A stretch of 64,000 nt of DNA from Lysobacter alkalisoli (GTDB lineage: Bacteria > Pseudomonadota > Gammaproteobacteria > Xanthomonadales > Xanthomonadaceae), in the NCBI RefSeq assembly GCF_006547045.1, contig NZ_CP041242.1, forward strand, positions 2,552,001-2,616,000, written 5' to 3'. The position numbers and the translations under genes were made by a program. Within the stretch, counting starts at the first letter, position 1. Each line of letters begins with the position of its first letter. Shown here in pieces: positions 41,827 to 51,941 of this stretch. Under the pieces are notes generated by a model. It saw only the letters and a list, made by a program, of their open reading frames with translations, had not been told where the DNA came from and searched no databases.

Positions 41827-44265
41827 CTAGTATTTCTGTTTGTTGCGCTTTGCCGGCTGGCCGCGTGGCGGCAATGACTTCACCCCACGCTCCTCGACCA
41901 GTTTGAAATCGATCTTGCGGTCCTCGACGCTGGCCTTCATCACGATGATGTCGACTCGGTCGCCAAGGCGGAACTCGCGGCCGCCGCGCTGGCCGGTCAG
42001 GGTCTTGCGGATCGGGTCGAAGTGGTAATAGTCGTTCGGCAGCTGGGTGACATGGACCAGGCCGTTGACCTTGGAATCGTCCAGCTCGATGAACAGGCCG
42101 AAGCTGGTCACGCCGCTGATCACACCGGAGAACTCACCGCCCACGTGCTGCTCCATCCACGCCGCGCGGTAACGCTCGTCGACCTCGCGCTGGGCCTCGT
42201 CGGCACGACGCGAGCGCTCGGAGCACTGCAGCGACAGCGCTGCCATCTGCGCCGGCGTGTAGATGAACTTCTCCGCGCTCGCGCCGGACAACGCATGCTT
42301 GATCGCACGGTGCACCATCAGGTCCGGATAACGCCGGATCGGCGAGGTGAAGTGCGCGTAGGCTTCCAGCGCCAGGCCGAAGTGGCCGTGGTTGTCCGGC
42401 GAGTACACCGCCAGGCTCTGGCTGCGCAGGAGTACGGACTCCAGCAGGGTGGCGTCGGGCCGCTCGCGGATTTTCTTGAGGAGGTTGGTGAAATCGCGCG
42501 GCTGCACCTTCGGCCACGGCGGCATGCGCAGCTTGAACTCCTTCAGGAATTCCTGCAGATCGGCATACTTCTGTTCCGGCGGACGCTCGTGGATGCGGTA
42601 CGGCGCCGGCACGTCCTGGGCGAGCAGGAAACGCGCCGCCTCGACATTGGCGGCGATCATGCACTCCTCGATCAGCTTGTGCGCGTCGTTGCGCTGGAGC
42701 ATGCCGGCCTGCACCACTTCGCCAGTGTTGTCGAGCACGAAGCGGACCTCACCGCTCTCGAACTCGATCGCCCCGCGACGCTCACGCGCCTTGGCGAGCA
42801 CCCTGTACAGCTGGTGCAGCTGCTGGATCTGTGGCAACCGGTCGCCGACCACGGCCAGCGCCGCGGAGCGGTCCTCCTCGGGGATCCCGTCGCCCACCGC
42901 GTTCCAGACCTGGGTGTAGGTCAGCCGGGCATGCGAATGCATCACCGCTTCGTAGAAACGCGAATCTGCGACTGCTCCCTCGCGGTCGACCTGCATGTCG
43001 CAGACGAAACACAGGCGGTCGACCTTGGGCTTCAACGAGCAGATGCCGTTCGACAGCGTCTCCGGCAACATCGGCACGACGAAGCCGGGGAAGTAGACCG
43101 AGGTCGCGCGCAGCTGCGCCTCATCATCGAGCGGTGTGCCGGGCCGCACGTAGTGCGACACGTCGGCAATCGCGACCACGAGACGAAAACCGTCGCGGTT
43201 CGGTTCGCACCAGACCGCGTCGTCGAAGTCCTTGGCGTCCTCGCCGTCGATGGTGACCAGCGGCAGGTCGCGGATATCGACACGGCCCAGCCCCTTTCCC
43301 GTCCGCGGGAGAGGGGCTGGGGTGAGGGTCGCCTGCGCATCGACCTCAAGCGGCACCGCGGTGGCTTGGTCGATCACCTCCTGTGGGAACTCGTGCGGGA
43401 TATCGTGCCCATGCAGCGCTGCCTGCACCGCCAGCGAGGCGGTCAGGCGTTCGCCGAGCACGGTCAGGATGCGGCCGATCGGCGGGCGGCGGGCATCCGG
43501 CGGCTGGGTGATCTCGGCCACTACCAGTTGGCCGGGGCGCGCTTCACCACGGGCCTCGGCCGGGATCATCACGTTGCGCTGGATGCGCGGGTCATCGGGT
43601 ATCACGTAGGTGATCCCGACTTCTTCGGTAAACCGGCCGAGCAGGCGGTTGAGCCGGCGCTCGAGCACCTCGACGATCGCGCCTTCGAGGCGGCCGCGCC
43701 GGTCCATGCCGGTGACACAGGCCATCACCCGGTCGCCGTGCATCGCCTTGCGCATCTCGAACGGCGGCAGGAACAGGTCGTCGCCGCCCGCATCCGGACG
43801 CAGGAAGCCGAACCCGTCCGGATTGGCGATCACCACGCCCGGCACCAGGTCCATCTGCTCGGCGGGGGCGAACGCGCCCTTGCGATTGCGCAGCAGCTGG
43901 CCGTCGCGGACCATCGCCCGCAGCCGCGCGTTGAGGGCATCGAAGCGCTCCGGCTCGACAAGCGACAGCCGTTCGGCCAGCGCATCGGCGCTCATCGGAC
44001 CGTCCGCGGCCGTCAGCACCTGCAGGATCATCTCGCGGCTGGCGATCGGGTTGTCGTAGCGGGCCGCTTCACGCTGGGCATGCGGATCGTGGCCAGGCAC
44101 CGCGGGCTTTGCCGATCCTTGCGGCTTGAAGCCCTTCGGCGGCGGTTCCGGCATCCAGCCCGGGAGCTTCTTCCCGGTCTTCCTGCCTGCACCTGTCTTG
44201 CTCGTGCCCGTCTTGCCGGCGTTTCTCTTGCCCGATGTCCCCCGGGTTGGGGTTTTCTTTGTCAT
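41827..44265 (-). CDS. rnr: Ribonuclease R
   Basis: The 812-residue 3'-5' exoribonuclease degrades structured RNA. In order: a basic N-terminal region, the winged-helix/cold-shock part (RKGAFAPAEQMDLVPGVVIANPDGFGFLRPD), the RNB catalytic core (IDGEDAKDFDDAV with the Mg-binding aspartates, HYVRPGTPLDDEA, AYAHFTSPIRRYPDL) and an S1 domain with a basic tail. Residues ~312-327 (TLTPAPLPRTGKGLG) are an in-frame insertion encoded by a REP-like palindrome. The ATG at 44265 gives MTKKTPTRG; the frame runs on through the tRNA-Leu gene, which is not coding. Confidence 0.95.
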   Translation of the reverse strand: MTKKTPTRGTSGKRNAGKTGTSKTGAGRKTGKKLPGWMPEPPPKGFKPQGSAKPAVPGHDPHAQREAARYDNPIASREMILQVLTAADGPMSADALAERLSLVEPERFDALNARLRAMVRDGQLLRNRKGAFAPAEQMDLVPGVVIANPDGFGFLRPDAGGDDLFLPPFEMRKAMHGDRVMACVTGMDRRGRLEGAIVEVLERRLNRLLGRFTEEVGITYVIPDDPRIQRNVMIPAEARGEARPGQLVVAEITQPPDARRPPIGRILTVLGERLTASLAVQAALHGHDIPHEFPQEVIDQATAVPLEVDAQATLTPAPLPRTGKGLGRVDIRDLPLVTIDGEDAKDFDDAVWCEPNRDGFRLVVAIADVSHYVRPGTPLDDEAQLRATSVYFPGFVVPMLPETLSNGICSLKPKVDRLCFVCDMQVDREGAVADSRFYEAVMHSHARLTYTQVWNAVGDGIPEEDRSAALAVVGDRLPQIQQLHQLYRVLAKARERRGAIEFESGEVRFVLDNTGEVVQAGMLQRNDAHKLIEECMIAANVEAARFLLAQDVPAPYRIHERPPEQKYADLQEFLKEFKLRMPPWPKVQPRDFTNLLKKIRERPDATLLESVLLRSQSLAVYSPDNHGHFGLALEAYAHFTSPIRRYPDLMVHRAIKHALSGASAEKFIYTPAQMAALSLQCSERSRRADEAQREVDERYRAAWMEQHVGGEFSGVISGVTSFGLFIELDDSKVNGLVHVTQLPNDYYHFDPIRKTLTGQRGGREFRLGDRVDIIVMKASVEDRKIDFKLVEERGVKSLPPRGQPAKRNKQKY
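43286..43330 (-). repeat. REP-like palindrome inside rnr
   Basis: CAGCCCCTTTCCCG and CGGGAGAGGGGCTG pair around TCCG, followed on the plus strand by GGGTGAGGGT. This is the CCCTCTCCCG...CGGGAGAGGG palindrome familiar between genes in Xanthomonadales, here read in frame as part of RNase R. Confidence 0.8.
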
Positions 44266-44423
44266 GTGCGAATGGTCGCACACCGGTGCGATGCCGGCGT
44301 GGAGGTCCGGGGCCGCTGCTTGTGCCCCGGAACGGTTTGCCGGGAAGCGAACGCGTACTCTGCCCCCAGCGCCCCGGTCATCCAACAGCCCCGGCGCTTT
44401 CCCCTCGATCTGGAGAAGAACCA

Positions 44424-44449
44424 CAAAAAAACCCCGCCGGAGCGGGGTT
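44424..44449 (-). terminator. Terminator after tRNA-Leu
   Basis: On the minus strand AACCCCGC-TCCG-GCGGGGTT is followed by TTTTT, 39 nt after the tRNA 3' end and upstream of rnr. Confidence 0.92.
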
Positions 44450-44487
44450 CTTTGTCGCATGGCTGGTAGTGCCATTGCGAGGAAATA

Positions 44488-44574
44488 TGGTGCCCAGGAG
44501 AGGACTCGAACCTCCACGGAGTTGCCCCCGCTAGCACCTGAAGCTAGTGCGTCTACCAATTCCGCCACCTGGGC
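44488..44574 (-). tRNA. tRNA-Leu (anticodon CAG)
   Basis: This 87-nt class II tRNA is read on the minus strand. The acceptor stem is GCCCAGG/CCTGGGC, then A and an encoded CCA. The anticodon loop TTCAGGT on stem CTAGC/GCTAG gives anticodon CAG, reading CUG. A long variable arm (GGGGGCAACTCC) and GGTTCGAGTCC in the T arm confirm Leu. Confidence 0.97.
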
Positions 44575-44748
44575 AAATCGCGCTGCGGCAGCAGTGCGAG
44601 CCGCGTATGTTGCTGCGCACGAGGACGGTTGTCAATGCCTGCCGACGAAAATTTTTCATCGACCGGTCAGCCCGGGGTGGCAATGCCTCTCCGGGCGGGA
44701 CGGGCACCCGGATAGAATGCCCCCACTGCACACAGAGCTGCTTTGAAC

Positions 44749-46992
44749 ATGACCGAATCCGTACGTCCGGCGTTCCATGGCTTCGAACAGATCCCGCTGA
44801 AGGAATACGCCGAACGGGCCTACCTCGACTACTCGATGTACGTGGTGCTCGACCGCGCCCTGCCGTTCCTCGGCGACGGGCTCAAGCCGGTGCAGCGCCG
44901 CATCATCTACGCGATGAGCGAGCTGGGCCTGAACGCCGCCGCCAAGCCGAAGAAGTCCGCCCGGACCGTTGGCGACGTGATCGGCAAGTACCATCCGCAC
45001 GGCGACAGCGCCTGCTACGAGGCGATGGTGCTGATGGCGCAGCCGTTCTCGTACCGCTATCCGCTGGTCGACGGCCAGGGCAACTTCGGCTCCAGCGACG
45101 ACCCCAAGTCGTTCGCGGCGATGCGCTACACCGAATCCAAGCTGACCCCCATCGCCGAGGTGCTGCTGGGGGAACTCGGCCAGGGCACGGTCGATTGGAC
45201 CCCGAACTTCGACGGCACCATGGAGGAACCGACCTGGATGCCGACGCGGCTGCCGCACCTGCTGCTCAACGGCACCACCGGCATCGCGGTCGGCATGGCC
45301 ACCGACGTGCCGCCTCACAACCTCAACGAAGTCGTCAGCGCGACCGTGCGCCTGCTCGACGATCCCGACGCGACCACCCGCGACCTGTGCGAGCACGTGC
45401 TCGGCCCGGACTATCCGACCGAGGCCGAGATCATCACCCCGCGCGCCGACCTGCTGTCGATGTACGAGACCGGCCTGGGCAGCGTCCGCGCCCGCGCCGT
45501 GTACGAGAAGGAAGGTACGAACATCGTCGTCACCGCCCTGCCCCACCAGGCATCGCCGGGCAAGGTGATCGAGCAGATCGCCGCGCAGATGCGGGCCAAG
45601 AAGCTGCCGTGGCTGGAAGACCTGCGCGACGAATCCGACCACGCCACCCCGACCCGCATCGTGCTGATCCCGCGCAGCAATCGCGTCGACGTCGAACAGC
45701 TGATGGGACACCTGTTCGCCACCACCGACCTGGAGAAGAGCTACCGGGTCAACTTCAACGTGATCGGCCTCGACGGGCGCCCGCAGGTGAAGGGGCTGAA
45801 GGCCTTCCTCGCCGAATGGCTGCGCTTCCGCACTGAAACGGTCACCCGCCGCCTCAAGCACCGTCTCGACAAAGTCGAGCGCCGCCTGCACCTGTTGGAA
45901 GGCCTGTTGATAGCCTTCCTCAACCTCGACGAGGTGATCCGCATCATCCGCAGCGAGGATGAGCCCAGGCCGGTGCTGATCAAGCGCTTCGACCTCAGCG
46001 AGGAACAGGCCGACTACATCCTCGAAACCAAGCTGCGCCAGCTGGCCCGGCTCGAAGAAATGAAGATCCGCGGCGAGGAGTCCGAGCTCGATGCCGAGCG
46101 CGACCGCCTGATCGCGACTCTCGGCAGCAAGGCCAAGCTCAAGAAACTGGTCAAGGACGAGTTGCTGGCCGACGCGAAGAAATTCGGCGATGCCCGCCGC
46201 TCGCCGCTGGTCGCACGCGGCGCCGCCCAGGCGATGTCCGAGACCGAACTGGTGCCGAGCGAGCCGATGACCGTGGTGCTCAGCGAAAAGGGCTGGGTGC
46301 GTGCGGCCAAGGGCCACGACATCGACGCCGCCGGCCTGAGCTACCGCGATGGCGACAGCCTGCTGGCAGCCGCCCGCAGCCGCAGCACCCAACAGGTCGC
46401 CTTCCTCGATTCGACCGGACGCTCCTACTCGACCATCGTGCATTCGCTGCCGTCGGCCCGCGGCAACGGCGAACCGCTGACCGGACGCTTCTCGCCGGCC
46501 GCCGGCGCGTCGTTCCAGGCCGTCGCCAGCGGCGACAACGATGCCCGTTTCGTGCTCGCGTCGAGTCATGGTTACGGCTTCCTCACCCGCTTCGAGAACC
46601 TGACCAGCCGCAACAAGGCCGGCAAGGCGATGCTGTCGCTGACGCCGAACGCGAAGGTGATCCAGCCCGCCGCGGTCGGCGATGTCGGGCAGGACCGCGT
46701 GGTCATCGCGACCACCGCCGGCCACCTGCTTGCGTTCCCGGTCAGCGAACTGCCCGAGCTCGACAAAGGCAAGGGCAACAAGCTGATCGACATTCCCAAG
46801 GCCAAGCTCGGCACCGAGCGGGTGGTCGCGGTGGCGGTGGTACCGCCCGGCGGCACGCTGAGCGTGAAGTCCGGCGCACGCACGATGAGCCTGTCGTTCA
46901 AGGAACTCGACGCCTACATCGGCAGCCGCGCCACCCGCGGTGGACTGCTGCCGCGCGGGTGGCAGAAGGTCGAGGGCCTGTCGGTGGAGTAG
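44749..46992 (+). CDS. parC: DNA topoisomerase IV subunit A
   Basis: 747 residues. The catalytic Tyr is in [11 protein letters not shown]. The quinolone-resistance region reads [19 protein letters not shown], with the sensitive-type Ser and Glu intact. The C-terminal beta-pinwheel repeats ([36 protein letters not shown]) are fewer than in GyrA, which fits ParC. The ATG at 44749 is preferred over the TTG at 44743. ParE is not in the window. Confidence 0.95.
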   Translation: MTESVRPAFHGFEQIPLKEYAERAYLDYSMYVVLDRALPFLGDGLKPVQRRIIYAMSELGLNAAAKPKKSARTVGDVIGKYHPHGDSACYEAMVLMAQPFSYRYPLVDGQGNFGSSDDPKSFAAMRYTESKLTPIAEVLLGELGQGTVDWTPNFDGTMEEPTWMPTRLPHLLLNGTTGIAVGMATDVPPHNLNEVVSATVRLLDDPDATTRDLCEHVLGPDYPTEAEIITPRADLLSMYETGLGSVRARAVYEKEGTNIVVTALPHQASPGKVIEQIAAQMRAKKLPWLEDLRDESDHATPTRIVLIPRSNRVDVEQLMGHLFATTDLEKSYRVNFNVIGLDGRPQVKGLKAFLAEWLRFRTETVTRRLKHRLDKVERRLHLLEGLLIAFLNLDEVIRIIRSEDEPRPVLIKRFDLSEEQADYILETKLRQLARLEEMKIRGEESELDAERDRLIATLGSKAKLKKLVKDELLADAKKFGDARRSPLVARGAAQAMSETELVPSEPMTVVLSEKGWVRAAKGHDIDAAGLSYRDGDSLLAAARSRSTQQVAFLDSTGRSYSTIVHSLPSARGNGEPLTGRFSPAAGASFQAVASGDNDARFVLASSHGYGFLTRFENLTSRNKAGKAMLSLTPNAKVIQPAAVGDVGQDRVVIATTAGHLLAFPVSELPELDKGKGNKLIDIPKAKLGTERVVAVAVVPPGGTLSVKSGARTMSLSFKELDAYIGSRATRGGLLPRGWQKVEGLSVE

Positions 46993-47003
46993 CCGGCAAC
47001 CAC

Positions 47004-47076
47004 GTAGCCCGGGTAGGCGAAGCGCACCCGGGATATGCCTCAAACCCCGGATGCGGCTTCGCCATACCCGGGCTAC
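47004..47076. repeat. GTAG-type REP pair (BIME)
   Basis: GTAGCCCGGGTAGGCGAAGC...ACCCGGG (47004-47032) and its inverted partner ending CCCGGGCTAC (47045-47076) form two facing hairpins. Both outer ends carry the GTAG tetranucleotide typical of REP elements mobilised by TnpA-REP (RAYT) proteins. It lies between parC and tpm. Confidence 0.88.
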
Positions 47077-47097
47077 AACAAAGGTAAGTTGTCTCCG

Positions 47098-47757
47098 ATG
47101 CAACCCGATTTCTGGCACCAGCGCTGGCAGGAAAACCGCATCGGCTTCCACCAGGACAAACCAACGCCGCTGCTGCTCAAGCACTGGCCCTCTCTGGGCA
47201 TCGCACCGGGCAGCCGCGTGTTCGTGCCCCTGGCCGGCAAGTCGCTGGACATGGTCTGGCTCGCCTCGCAGGGTCTGCGCGTGCTCGGCGTCGAGCTGTC
47301 TCAGCTGGCGGTCGAAGCGTTCTTCGTCGAGCACGGGCTAAGCCCGGAAATCGTGGAATCGCAATACGGACGCCATTACCGCGCCGATGCAATCGAACTG
47401 ATCTGCGGCGACGCGTTCGCCCTCGGCAAGGCCGCCCTGTCCGATTGCAACGCCGTGTTCGATCGCGCCGCCCTGATCGCGCTGCCGCCGGAACTGCGCC
47501 GGCGCTATGTCGATGAGCTGCAGGCGCGCCTGCCCGCCGATTGCCGCGGCCTGCTGATCACCCTCGAATACCCGCAGCACGAGAAGGCCGGACCGCCGTT
47601 CAGCGTGACCGAAGACGAAGTTCACGCGCTGTACGACCGCGACTGGGCGATCGAGCGGCTTGAGCGTCGTGACATCCTCGCCCAGCAACCGGGCTTCATC
47701 GCTGAAGGCGTGACCGCGTTGGAGACGGTGGTTTACCGACTCCAGCGACGTGACTAG
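47098..47757 (+). CDS. tpm: Thiopurine S-methyltransferase
   Basis: 219 residues. MQPDFWHQRWQENRIGFHQ, FVPLAGKSLDMVWLASQG and GVELSQLAVEAFF are the bacterial TPMT signature with the SAM-binding site. CNAVFDRAALIALPPELR follows. Bacterial Tpm methylates thiopurines and is linked to tellurite/selenite methylation. Its TAG stop shares CTAG with the stop of the convergent threonine-aldolase-like gene. Confidence 0.95.
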   Translation: MQPDFWHQRWQENRIGFHQDKPTPLLLKHWPSLGIAPGSRVFVPLAGKSLDMVWLASQGLRVLGVELSQLAVEAFFVEHGLSPEIVESQYGRHYRADAIELICGDAFALGKAALSDCNAVFDRAALIALPPELRRRYVDELQARLPADCRGLLITLEYPQHEKAGPPFSVTEDEVHALYDRDWAIERLERRDILAQQPGFIAEGVTALETVVYRLQRRD

Positions 47758-48917
47758 ACGATCGCAGCGTCGACGAGGATTCCTGCCAGCGCCTCGGGCG
47801 TCATGCGCAGGACGGTCGGATTGACCTGCATGGCAAACTCGCCTGTGACGGGGTTGGGGCGAGGCAGCAACACGTCGCGCCTTGCCGCACGTGCTACCAC
47901 GGCCCGGAGATCGCCCCCCTCGACAGCGATGAAGAAACGGCTGGTACCGTTCGGTATCTTGCGCACCTGCAGCCGCTTGTTTGGCTTGAGCAGCGCGATG
48001 AGCTGGTCCGCCGCTCGCCATGACTGTGCGTACTCTTCCTCGTAGCGGTCCACGTACTCGATGGCCGCCGCCGCCACCGGCCACGCCTGTGGCAGTGAGC
48101 CGCCGAACATGCGGCGCATGTGGTACAGCCCGTCGATGAAGGACGCGTCGCCGGCCAGGATCGCCCCGGACGCGGCATTGAAGTGCTTCCACAGCGACAC
48201 GAACACGGTATCGAACAGCGCGGCGTACTCACGGATGCTTCGGCCTGAGTGATACGGCAGATTGAACAGCCGCGCGCCATCCAGATGCAGGCGGATGCCC
48301 TGCTCGCGCGCATACCGGCACACGCGCTCCAGCTCGGTGAAGTCGACCATCTCGTGGTCGCGGCGACGCACCGGCGACTCGATCGAAATCGCACCGATCT
48401 TCATCGGCACGCGTCCGCCACCTGAGCGCTCGACCCAGCGCCTGACCTCATCCAAGGTAACCGTGCTGCGGCCTTCGGCCAGCGGAACCAGGTTCAGACC
48501 GCTAAGCACTTCGCCGCAGTCGCCGCTGTCGCAATAGAAGTGGCTTTCCGCCTGCACCAGCACGCGGCGGTCGTTGCCGGCGAGTTTGCGCAATGCGAGG
48601 TGGTTGGCCAGCGTGCCGGTGGGGACGAACATCGCCGCTTCCTTGCCCAGCTTCTGCGCGAACTTCCGCTCCAGCGCTTCGATGACACCGCCATTGGAAT
48701 AGCCGTCGCTGGTCAGCTCATCGCCGTCGGTCATCCCCTGCAGCAAGGTGGCGTATTCGCGCGGGCTCAGGCCGAGGCCGTCATGGAAAAAGTTGACTTC
48801 CCGAAACAAGCCAGGCGCCGGTTCCGCCGCTTCGACGGTCCCGGCACCCGGCGCCAACCCCAACGCCGGCGACAATGCAGCCAAGCCAGTGGAGCCCAGG
48901 AATTGGCGTCTGTCCAT
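47754..48917 (-). CDS. Tat-exported threonine aldolase-like (beta-eliminating lyase family) PLP enzyme
   Basis: 387 residues. MDRRQFLGSTGLAALSPALG is a twin-arginine signal, so the protein is predicted to be folded with its cofactor and then exported. The rest is a fold-type I PLP enzyme of the threonine aldolase family: MFVPTGTLANHLALRKLAG, AESHFYCDSGDCGE, LHLDGARLFNLPYHSGRSI and the probable PLP Lys in FVSLWKHFNAASGAIL (the usual motif is SLSKG). Its reaction outside the cytoplasm is unknown. Confidence 0.88.
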   Translation of the reverse strand: MDRRQFLGSTGLAALSPALGLAPGAGTVEAAEPAPGLFREVNFFHDGLGLSPREYATLLQGMTDGDELTSDGYSNGGVIEALERKFAQKLGKEAAMFVPTGTLANHLALRKLAGNDRRVLVQAESHFYCDSGDCGEVLSGLNLVPLAEGRSTVTLDEVRRWVERSGGGRVPMKIGAISIESPVRRRDHEMVDFTELERVCRYAREQGIRLHLDGARLFNLPYHSGRSIREYAALFDTVFVSLWKHFNAASGAILAGDASFIDGLYHMRRMFGGSLPQAWPVAAAAIEYVDRYEEEYAQSWRAADQLIALLKPNKRLQVRKIPNGTSRFFIAVEGGDLRAVVARAARRDVLLPRPNPVTGEFAMQVNPTVLRMTPEALAGILVDAAIV

Positions 48918-48981
48918 GCTGGAATCCTTGTGGCAAATGAAGGCCGCTCATCCTACCCGTTCACGTGTTGTCCCGGATCGG

Positions 48982-50105
48982 TTACTCCGGCACGTCGCCA
49001 ACGCGTTCCGCCAACGGGCGCGCGTACTGCACGAGCGAGACCAGGGTCTTGCCGGGCTCCTCGTTCATGACCTCGTGCGCCGAATGCTCGAACCACACCA
49101 GCTGCTTGTGCGGAGCCTGTACTTCCTCGAACCATTCCGCGGCCACTTCGGAGGAGACATTGACGTCGTGCCGGCCGAGGAACAGGAGCAGCGGACAATC
49201 GAGTTGCCTGATCCGGGACATGTCCTGGGCAAGCACGTAAGCGAGCAGCTTTTCCTCGGAGAAGTTGCTGGCTTCCCAGACGCGGGCGACATCGGCGTCG
49301 GTGTACTCGGGGATAGCGCGATCGCTCTGGCTTCGGCTGCGCCGCCCGTGCGGTTGTGGACCATGCCGCCGTAGTGGTTCAGCCATTTGCGTTGCTTGTA
49401 CACGTCGGCCAGCGCGGGGGCGTCGTCGCCTTCGGCATAGGGCGCGATGGACTCCAGTTCGGCGATGGCCTCGGCATTTCCATCAGCGCGCGCCTTGTCC
49501 ATGGTCCAGGCCCAACCGCGGCGTTCGCTCTCGGGGATGTCGGTTCCCTGGCCGATACCGATGTAGGCGTGCAACCAGTCGGGATGGCGCGATGCCAGCT
49601 CAAGGCCCAGATAGCTGCCCCACGAATGGCCGAGGACGAAGATCTTCTCCTTGCCGTACTCGCGACGCAGCCAGGCCACCAATTCGACCGTATCGGCGAT
49701 CATCTGTTCGGGCGTCACCGTCGGCGCGATGAGTTCCGGATCGTTCTCGACATAGGTCTTGCCGGCGCCGCGCTGGTCCCATTGGACAACAGTGAAGTAC
49801 TCCTCCCAGCCACGCTGGAAGTACCAGCTGGTCGGCATCGATACCCAACCCGGTCCACCGTGCAACATCAGCAGGACCGGGTTACGGGCATCGTTGCCAC
49901 GGATCGAGACCCATTGCTCGATGCCTCCGATACGTACCTTTTCCAGCCGCTCGATGCCCTGGTCGGTAACGATGCGACGCATGTCGGCAACGATGCTGGT
50001 TGCCTCCGCACGGCTGTGCGGACCCGGGGCCGGTGCCTCGGCGCCGGCGGGATTGCCGAACACCATCATCAGGACTGCGATGCAGCCGCCGCACACTCTC
50101 TTCAT
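48982..50105 (-). pseudogene. Alpha/beta hydrolase (proline iminopeptidase-like, S33), broken by one frameshift near 49340
   Basis: The ATG at 50105 opens a Sec signal peptide (VLMMVFGNPAGAEA) and an S33-type hydrolase: LMLHGGPGWVSM (oxyanion hole), VVQWDQRGAGKTY and the nucleophile in VLGHSWGSYLGLELA. After MVHNRTGG the frame is lost. The adjacent frame continues SRSQSDRAIPEYTDADVA, then the catalytic Asp in LLLFLGRHDVN and His in WFEHSAHEV, to a TAA at 48982. One extra G restores about 374 codons. It may be a real inactivation or a sequencing error. Confidence 0.88.
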
Positions 50106-50193
50106 CGTGATTCATGTCCCAAAGCGAAAAGATGGAGGATTCGGCGACTCGTCGGCCGAAGCCGGCCGCCTGGACCCGGCCGCTATCGTACCG

Positions 50194-51900
50194 CTAGGTC
50201 AGCGCCGCCTCATGCACCCCCGCAACCGCCCGTCCTGACGGGTCGGCGGCCTTGGCGAACGCCTCGTCCCAGGCGATCGCCGCGGAAGACGAACAGGCGA
50301 TCGACTTGCCGCCCGGCACCGTCGCCGCACAAGCGGGGCCGGGGAAGAACTGCTCGAAGATGTGTCGGTACAGGTAGGCCTCCCGGGTCTGCGGCGGGTT
50401 CACCGGGAAGCGGCTGGCCGCGGCGGCGAACACGCGGTCGCTGATCTGTGCCGCGGCATGATCGCGCAGGCCGTCGATCCAGCCGTAGCCGACGCCGTCG
50501 CTGAACTGCTCCTTCTGCCGCCACAGGATCGAGTCGGGCAGGTAGCCCTCGAATGCCTCACGCAACACCGCCTTCTCGATCCGCCTGCGGCCATCCGGCC
50601 CGGTGCCGACCATCTTGTGCCTGGCATCCATCGACATCGCCACGTCGAGGAAATCGACGTCGAGGAACGGCACCCGCGCCTCCACGCCCCAGGCCATCAT
50701 CGACTTGTTCGCGCGCAGGCAATCGTAGTTGTGCAGGGCGTCAAGCTTGCGGATGGTCTCGTCGTGGAACTCGCGCGCGTCCGGCGCCTTGTGGAAGTAG
50801 AGATACCCGCCGAACACCTCGTCGCTGCCCTCGCCCGACAGCACCATCTTCACCCCCATCGCCTTGATCCGCCGGGCGAGCAGGAACATCGGCGTCGACG
50901 CGCGGATGGTGGTGACGTCGTAGGTCTCGATGTGGCGGATCACCTCCGGCAGTGCGTCCAGGCCTTCCTCGAAGGTGTAGGTGAAGCCATGGTGCACCGT
51001 GCCCAGCGCCTCGGCCGCAATCTCGGCCGCGGCCAGGTCGGGCGAGCCTTCCAGCCCGATCGCGAACGAGTGCAGGCGCGGCCACCAGGCTTCACTGGCG
51101 TCGTCGTCCTCGACCCGCTTGCGGGCGAAGCGTGCCGCCACCGCCGCGACCAGCGACGAATCCAGCCCGCCCGAAAGCAGCACGCCATACGGCACGTCGC
51201 TCATCAGCTGGCGATGCACGGCAGCCTCGAAGGCTTCGCGCAATGCCTGCTTGGATACCTCCACGCCCCGGGTGACATCGTGCTCCCGCCACGGCCGCAC
51301 GTAGTACTGCACGACTTCTCCGCGCTCGCTGTCGTAGTAGTGCCCGGGCGGGAACTGGGCGACGTCGGCACAGGTGTCGGCCAATGCCTTCATCTCCGAA
51401 GCCACGCATAGGCGGCCGTCGGCATCATGTCCCCAGTACAACGGGCAGACGCCGATCGGGTCACGTGCGACCAGGCAGCGCTGCCGCTCTCGGTCCCAGA
51501 GCGCGAATGCGAAGATGCCATTGAGCCGGCCCAGCCAGGCGCCGACATCGCCGCCGCTTTCCACGGCCTGACGGTACAGCGCACTGATGACCTCGCAGTC
51601 TGAGCCGCTCTGGAACTCGTAGGGACGTTCGAGCGCCTGCTCTAGCTCGCGGTGGTTGTAGATCTCGCCGTTGACCGCCAGCACCAGTTGGCCATCACCC
51701 GAACGGATCGGCTGCGCACCGCCTGCAGGGTCGACGATGGCCAGGCGTTCATGGACGAGGATCGCGCCATCGTCGGCGTGGACACCGCTCCAGTCCGGGC
51801 CACGATGGCGCTGGCGTTGCGATTGGCCGAGTGCCTGCCGGCGCAGAGTGCCGATGTCGTCGCCGGGTTGCAGGCCGAAGATTCCTAGGATCGAGCACAT
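50194..51900 (-). CDS. asnB: Asparagine synthetase B (glutamine-hydrolysing)
   Basis: 568 residues. Cys2 (MCSILGIFG) is the class II glutaminase nucleophile, with NGEIYNHRELE and GRLNGIFAFALWD. The synthetase domain has the PP-loop YGVLLSGGLDSSLVAA, then VLSGEGSDEVFGGYLYFHKAP and WGVEARVPFLDVDFLD. It makes Asn from Asp, Gln and ATP. Upstream lie a leader reading frame with Asn codons and a terminator, suggesting control by asparaginyl-tRNA supply. Confidence 0.97.
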   Translation of the reverse strand: MCSILGIFGLQPGDDIGTLRRQALGQSQRQRHRGPDWSGVHADDGAILVHERLAIVDPAGGAQPIRSGDGQLVLAVNGEIYNHRELEQALERPYEFQSGSDCEVISALYRQAVESGGDVGAWLGRLNGIFAFALWDRERQRCLVARDPIGVCPLYWGHDADGRLCVASEMKALADTCADVAQFPPGHYYDSERGEVVQYYVRPWREHDVTRGVEVSKQALREAFEAAVHRQLMSDVPYGVLLSGGLDSSLVAAVAARFARKRVEDDDASEAWWPRLHSFAIGLEGSPDLAAAEIAAEALGTVHHGFTYTFEEGLDALPEVIRHIETYDVTTIRASTPMFLLARRIKAMGVKMVLSGEGSDEVFGGYLYFHKAPDAREFHDETIRKLDALHNYDCLRANKSMMAWGVEARVPFLDVDFLDVAMSMDARHKMVGTGPDGRRRIEKAVLREAFEGYLPDSILWRQKEQFSDGVGYGWIDGLRDHAAAQISDRVFAAAASRFPVNPPQTREAYLYRHIFEQFFPGPACAATVPGGKSIACSSSAAIAWDEAFAKAADPSGRAVAGVHEAALT

Positions 51901-51941
51901 TCAATTGACTCCGTGGATTCGTATGGGAAGCGTTTGGAAGA

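Noticed and set aside
42022-44469. 815-codon open frame antisense to rnr
   Set aside because: Shadow of rnr with no recognisable domain. The same holds for the long frames antisense to glnD (57351-60038), parC (44656-47334) and ileS (10024-13437).
44266-44568. N-terminal extension of RNase R through tRNA-Leu
   Set aside because: The frame is open, but it crosses a terminator and the complete tRNA-Leu gene, and MTKKTPTRG at 44265 is the natural start.
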